Position numbers and translations under genes: made by a program. This document shows positions 61,989 through 64,000 of a stretch of 64,000 nucleotides of DNA, piece by piece (the first letter of the stretch is position 1; the number at the start of each line of letters is the position of its first letter). The notes under the pieces were generated by a model. It had not been told where the DNA came from, ran no database searches, and saw only the letters and a program-made list of their open reading frames with translations. The stretch lies in contig PEZY01000005.1 of the NCBI GenBank assembly GCA_002773855.1, positions 124,001 to 188,000 on the forward strand. The letters run 5' to 3'. The DNA comes from Candidatus Buchananbacteria bacterium CG10_big_fil_rev_8_21_14_0_10_33_19 (GTDB lineage: Bacteria > Patescibacteria > ABY1 > 2-01-FULL-39-33).

Positions 61989-64000
61989 TTAAACTTCAAT
62001 AATGACTGGTAAAATCATTGGTCGCTTTTCTGTTTTTTGAAATAAAAATTTACCAATTTCATTTCTAAGTTTTTCCCTGATAATTTGTTCATCAGGTGAG
62101 GTCTTAGGATTATGATCTTTTAAAAGTTTCTTAGCTTTTTGTCTGGTCATTTCAATTAATTTTTTATTCTCTTTCATATAAACAAAACCTCGAGAAATTA
62201 AATCTGGATTATGAACTAGTTCGCCAGTTTTACGACTAATAGTAGCGATAATTACTAACATACCATCTTCGGCCATCATCTGACGATCACGTAAAATAAT
62301 ATTATGACTATCAGAAACACCTAAGCCGTCAACGAACACATAATCAGTAATCGCCTTTTTATTAGAAATACGACCACCTTTTTTATCAAATTCCATTATG
62401 GTTCCATTGTTGGGTACAAATATTCTGTCCCTTCTAAAGCCATCATTAATAGCTAATTTTTCTGCTTCTTTTAACATATAATGATTAGCATAAACTGGAA
62501 TATAATAATCCGGTTTAACAGTTTTCAAAAAATGAAGAATATCATCACGATTGCCGTGTCCGGATATATGAATATCCATTAAATTACCATGAATAACATT
62601 GTCACATTGACGATATAAATTATCTTTTAATCTTTGAATGGTTCTTTCATTACCAGGGATAATGGAAGACGATAAAACAACAGTGTCGTTTTTTCTTAAT
62701 TTAATACTTCGATGGCTACCATCAATGATACGTGATAAAACAGCATTACTTTCACCTTGGGCTCCAGTACATAAAACCACTACCTTATTATCAGGATAGT
62801 CAGCTATTTGTTCAGTTTTAATAATAACTCCTTTAGCCGACTTAATGTAACCTAATTTTTGAGCGATTTCGACATTCATCTTCATACTATAACCATCTAA
62901 AGCCACTTTCTTGCCCAACTCTTCAACCATAGCAATAATCCAACCTATTCTTTCTATTTGAGAAGAAAAAGTACCAATAATTAATCGGCCATTAGCCTCT
63001 GCAATAATCTGATGCAGATTTTTTTTCATCTCTTCACTGTTAGTACTAGGCTTAAAATTAATAGACCCTAAACTTTCTAACATCAAAATTCTTGGACTAG
63101 GCAAACTAGCTAAATGACTATAGTCTACTAATGGAATATTATTTTTATCTCTTTCCATAGTCCAATCTCCAGGATGAATAACTGTACCATTTGGAGTTTT
63201 CAAAACTACACCCACAGCATCCATAATAGAGTGCTCGATTTGGAAAAAACTAACTGCAAATGAACCTAATTTTATTTGATCAGTTATTTTGTTTATAACA
63301 ATAGTTTTTAAATTTTTAAAACTATCCTTCTTATAATCCTCTAGTCTATGTTTAACCATAGCCAATGTCATATTCATACCAACTACTGGCGGATAGCCTA
63401 ATTTTTCTAATAAAATTGGTGTTGCCCCAATATGATCCAAATGGCCATGAGATAAAATAACACCTTTAATGTCCTTTTCTCGGCCCTTTAAATAATCTGG
63501 GTTAGGAATAATATAATCAATACCAGGCATGTCCTCTTCTGGAAACTGAATGCCCATATCCAAAATAATGATATCACCACGATATTCAAAAACAGTCATA
63601 TTTCTTCCCACTTCCTCGCAACCACCAATAGGTATAATCTTCAAAACATCTTCATTAGATCTTGATATAACTGGAGTTTGAATTTTAGATTTAGTTGAAG
63701 TAGATTGAAACTGTCTAGGAGCGATGTTCTGATTTACTGATAGTGGTTTTTTAGGACCAGCAGATCTAGGTCTAATCTGAAACCCTGGCTTTGGTTGATT
63801 ATTTTTATTGACACCTAAGCTAATACCACCTAATAATTTATCTTCATATTGATCAAGCGGTACTTTAGGAATGTCCTTAGTAATTTTGTGTTGACTAGCT
63901 ATATTAGAGGCGTTATTAATTTTATTAGCCCCCGGTTTATGATAACCTCGGTTATTATTACGTCTAATATTTTTGCTATCAGCTCCAATATTAGAACGAC
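61989..64000 (-). CDS. rnj: Ribonuclease J with long N-terminal extension (5' end beyond window)
   Basis: The metallo-beta-lactamase core begins at KIIPIGGCEEVGRN (about 63644) and has HGHLDHIG, HPGDWTMER, the beta-CASP block and C-terminal IPVYANHYMLKEAEKL; RNase J degrades and matures RNA from the 5' end. A TTG at 63644 could start the protein, but the frame stays open with no stop to the right edge, adding at least 118 residues rich in Asn, Lys, Pro, Ser and Arg (for example PKPGFQIRPRSAGPKKP). No in-frame ATG occurs in that part, so the true start is probably outside. Confidence 0.9.
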   Translation of the reverse strand, partial: RSNIGADSKNIRRNNNRGYHKPGANKINNASNIASQHKITKDIPKVPLDQYEDKLLGGISLGVNKNNQPKPGFQIRPRSAGPKKPLSVNQNIAPRQFQSTSTKSKIQTPVISRSNEDVLKIIPIGGCEEVGRNMTVFEYRGDIIILDMGIQFPEEDMPGIDYIIPNPDYLKGREKDIKGVILSHGHLDHIGATPILLEKLGYPPVVGMNMTLAMVKHRLEDYKKDSFKNLKTIVINKITDQIKLGSFAVSFFQIEHSIMDAVGVVLKTPNGTVIHPGDWTMERDKNNIPLVDYSHLASLPSPRILMLESLGSINFKPSTNSEEMKKNLHQIIAEANGRLIIGTFSSQIERIGWIIAMVEELGKKVALDGYSMKMNVEIAQKLGYIKSAKGVIIKTEQIADYPDNKVVVLCTGAQGESNAVLSRIIDGSHRSIKLRKNDTVVLSSSIIPGNERTIQRLKDNLYRQCDNVIHGNLMDIHISGHGNRDDILHFLKTVKPDYYIPVYANHYMLKEAEKLAINDGFRRDRIFVPNNGTIMEFDKKGGRISNKKAITDYVFVDGLGVSDSHNIILRDRQMMAEDGMLVIIATISRKTGELVHNPDLISRGFVYMKENKKLIEMTRQKAKKLLKDHNPKTSPDEQIIREKLRNEIGKFLFQKTEKRPMILPVIIEV

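Overview
The window reads as a chromosome segment of a Candidate Phyla Radiation (Patescibacteria, Parcubacteria-like) bacterium. The reasons are an AT-rich sequence with TAA-biased stops and the standard code, very tight gene packing, small single-copy housekeeping genes, no amino-acid or cofactor biosynthesis beyond glyA-folD, and several families typical of this group: PrgI and VirB4 type IV secretion genes, VirB2-like pilins, a half-length MFS protein, very large Cys-rich secreted proteins, and surface proteins with phage-tail-like motifs. No 16S rRNA or broad marker set is present, so the lineage below Patescibacteria is not fixed.

Layout. 1-2.2 kb: two adjacent secreted surface proteins on the minus strand, the first cut by the window edge. 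2.4-6.4 kb: a membrane and protein quality-control set (lemA, htpX, clpC) closed by a terminator. 6.5-12.5 kb: a compact plus-strand operon of a membrane protein, a beta-propeller-like protein, a DsbA-like thiol oxidoreductase, two VirB2-like proteins (the first fused to a VirB1-like lytic transglycosylase domain) and radA. 12.5-16.0 kb: a small zinc protein, recG, three tRNAs (Arg-GCG, Ser-GCT, Ser-UGA) and a repeat next to the last tRNA. 16.1-34.5 kb: a co-directional type IV secretion-like cluster (comFC, a possible VirB8-like protein, VirB4, a short VirB4-associated protein, PrgI, an unrecognised protein, a VirB6-like protein, a 3003-residue Cys-rich secreted protein, and a calcium-repeat membrane protein). 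34.6-42.5 kb: rsmA, two tandem MFS proteins, a FemAB-like transferase, a GNAT protein, a nucleotidyltransferase-like protein and a sulfotransferase. 42.6-47.0 kb: leuS, efp and the rpsR-ssb-rpsF set. 47.2-51.1 kb: an RNA methyltransferase, an orphan-family protein, a DEDDh exonuclease, ychF and a small membrane protein. 51.2-53.4 kb: a hairpin- and repeat-rich island holding one conspicuously GC-rich gene. 53.5-64 kb: folD, glyA, elp3 facing a Trm9-like methyltransferase, a phosphohexomutase, trpS, two very small proteins, an AdoMet decarboxylase-like gene, a half-MFS protein, and RNase J, which runs off the right edge.

How the parts may work together. The 9-34 kb genes give most of a membrane DNA- or protein-transfer machine (VirB1/B2, B4, B6, PrgI, perhaps B8), with a thiol oxidoreductase that could form disulfides in its Cys-rich exported partners. 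ComFC and RadA, both linked to DNA uptake and recombination elsewhere, sit in the same gene sets. No relaxase, VirD4 or VirB11 is seen here. This fits a DNA-import or cell-attachment machine as well as classical conjugation.

The most novel-looking signal is an unrecognised protein family with two diverged members, at 48.4 and 52.0 kb. The second member is GC-rich, has its own strong promoter and terminator, and lies between two near-identical 175-bp copies of a foldback repeat. The next most interesting are the head-to-head elp3/Trm9-like pair, the VirB2-VirB1 fusion, the giant Cys-repeat protein and the AdoMet decarboxylase-like gene.
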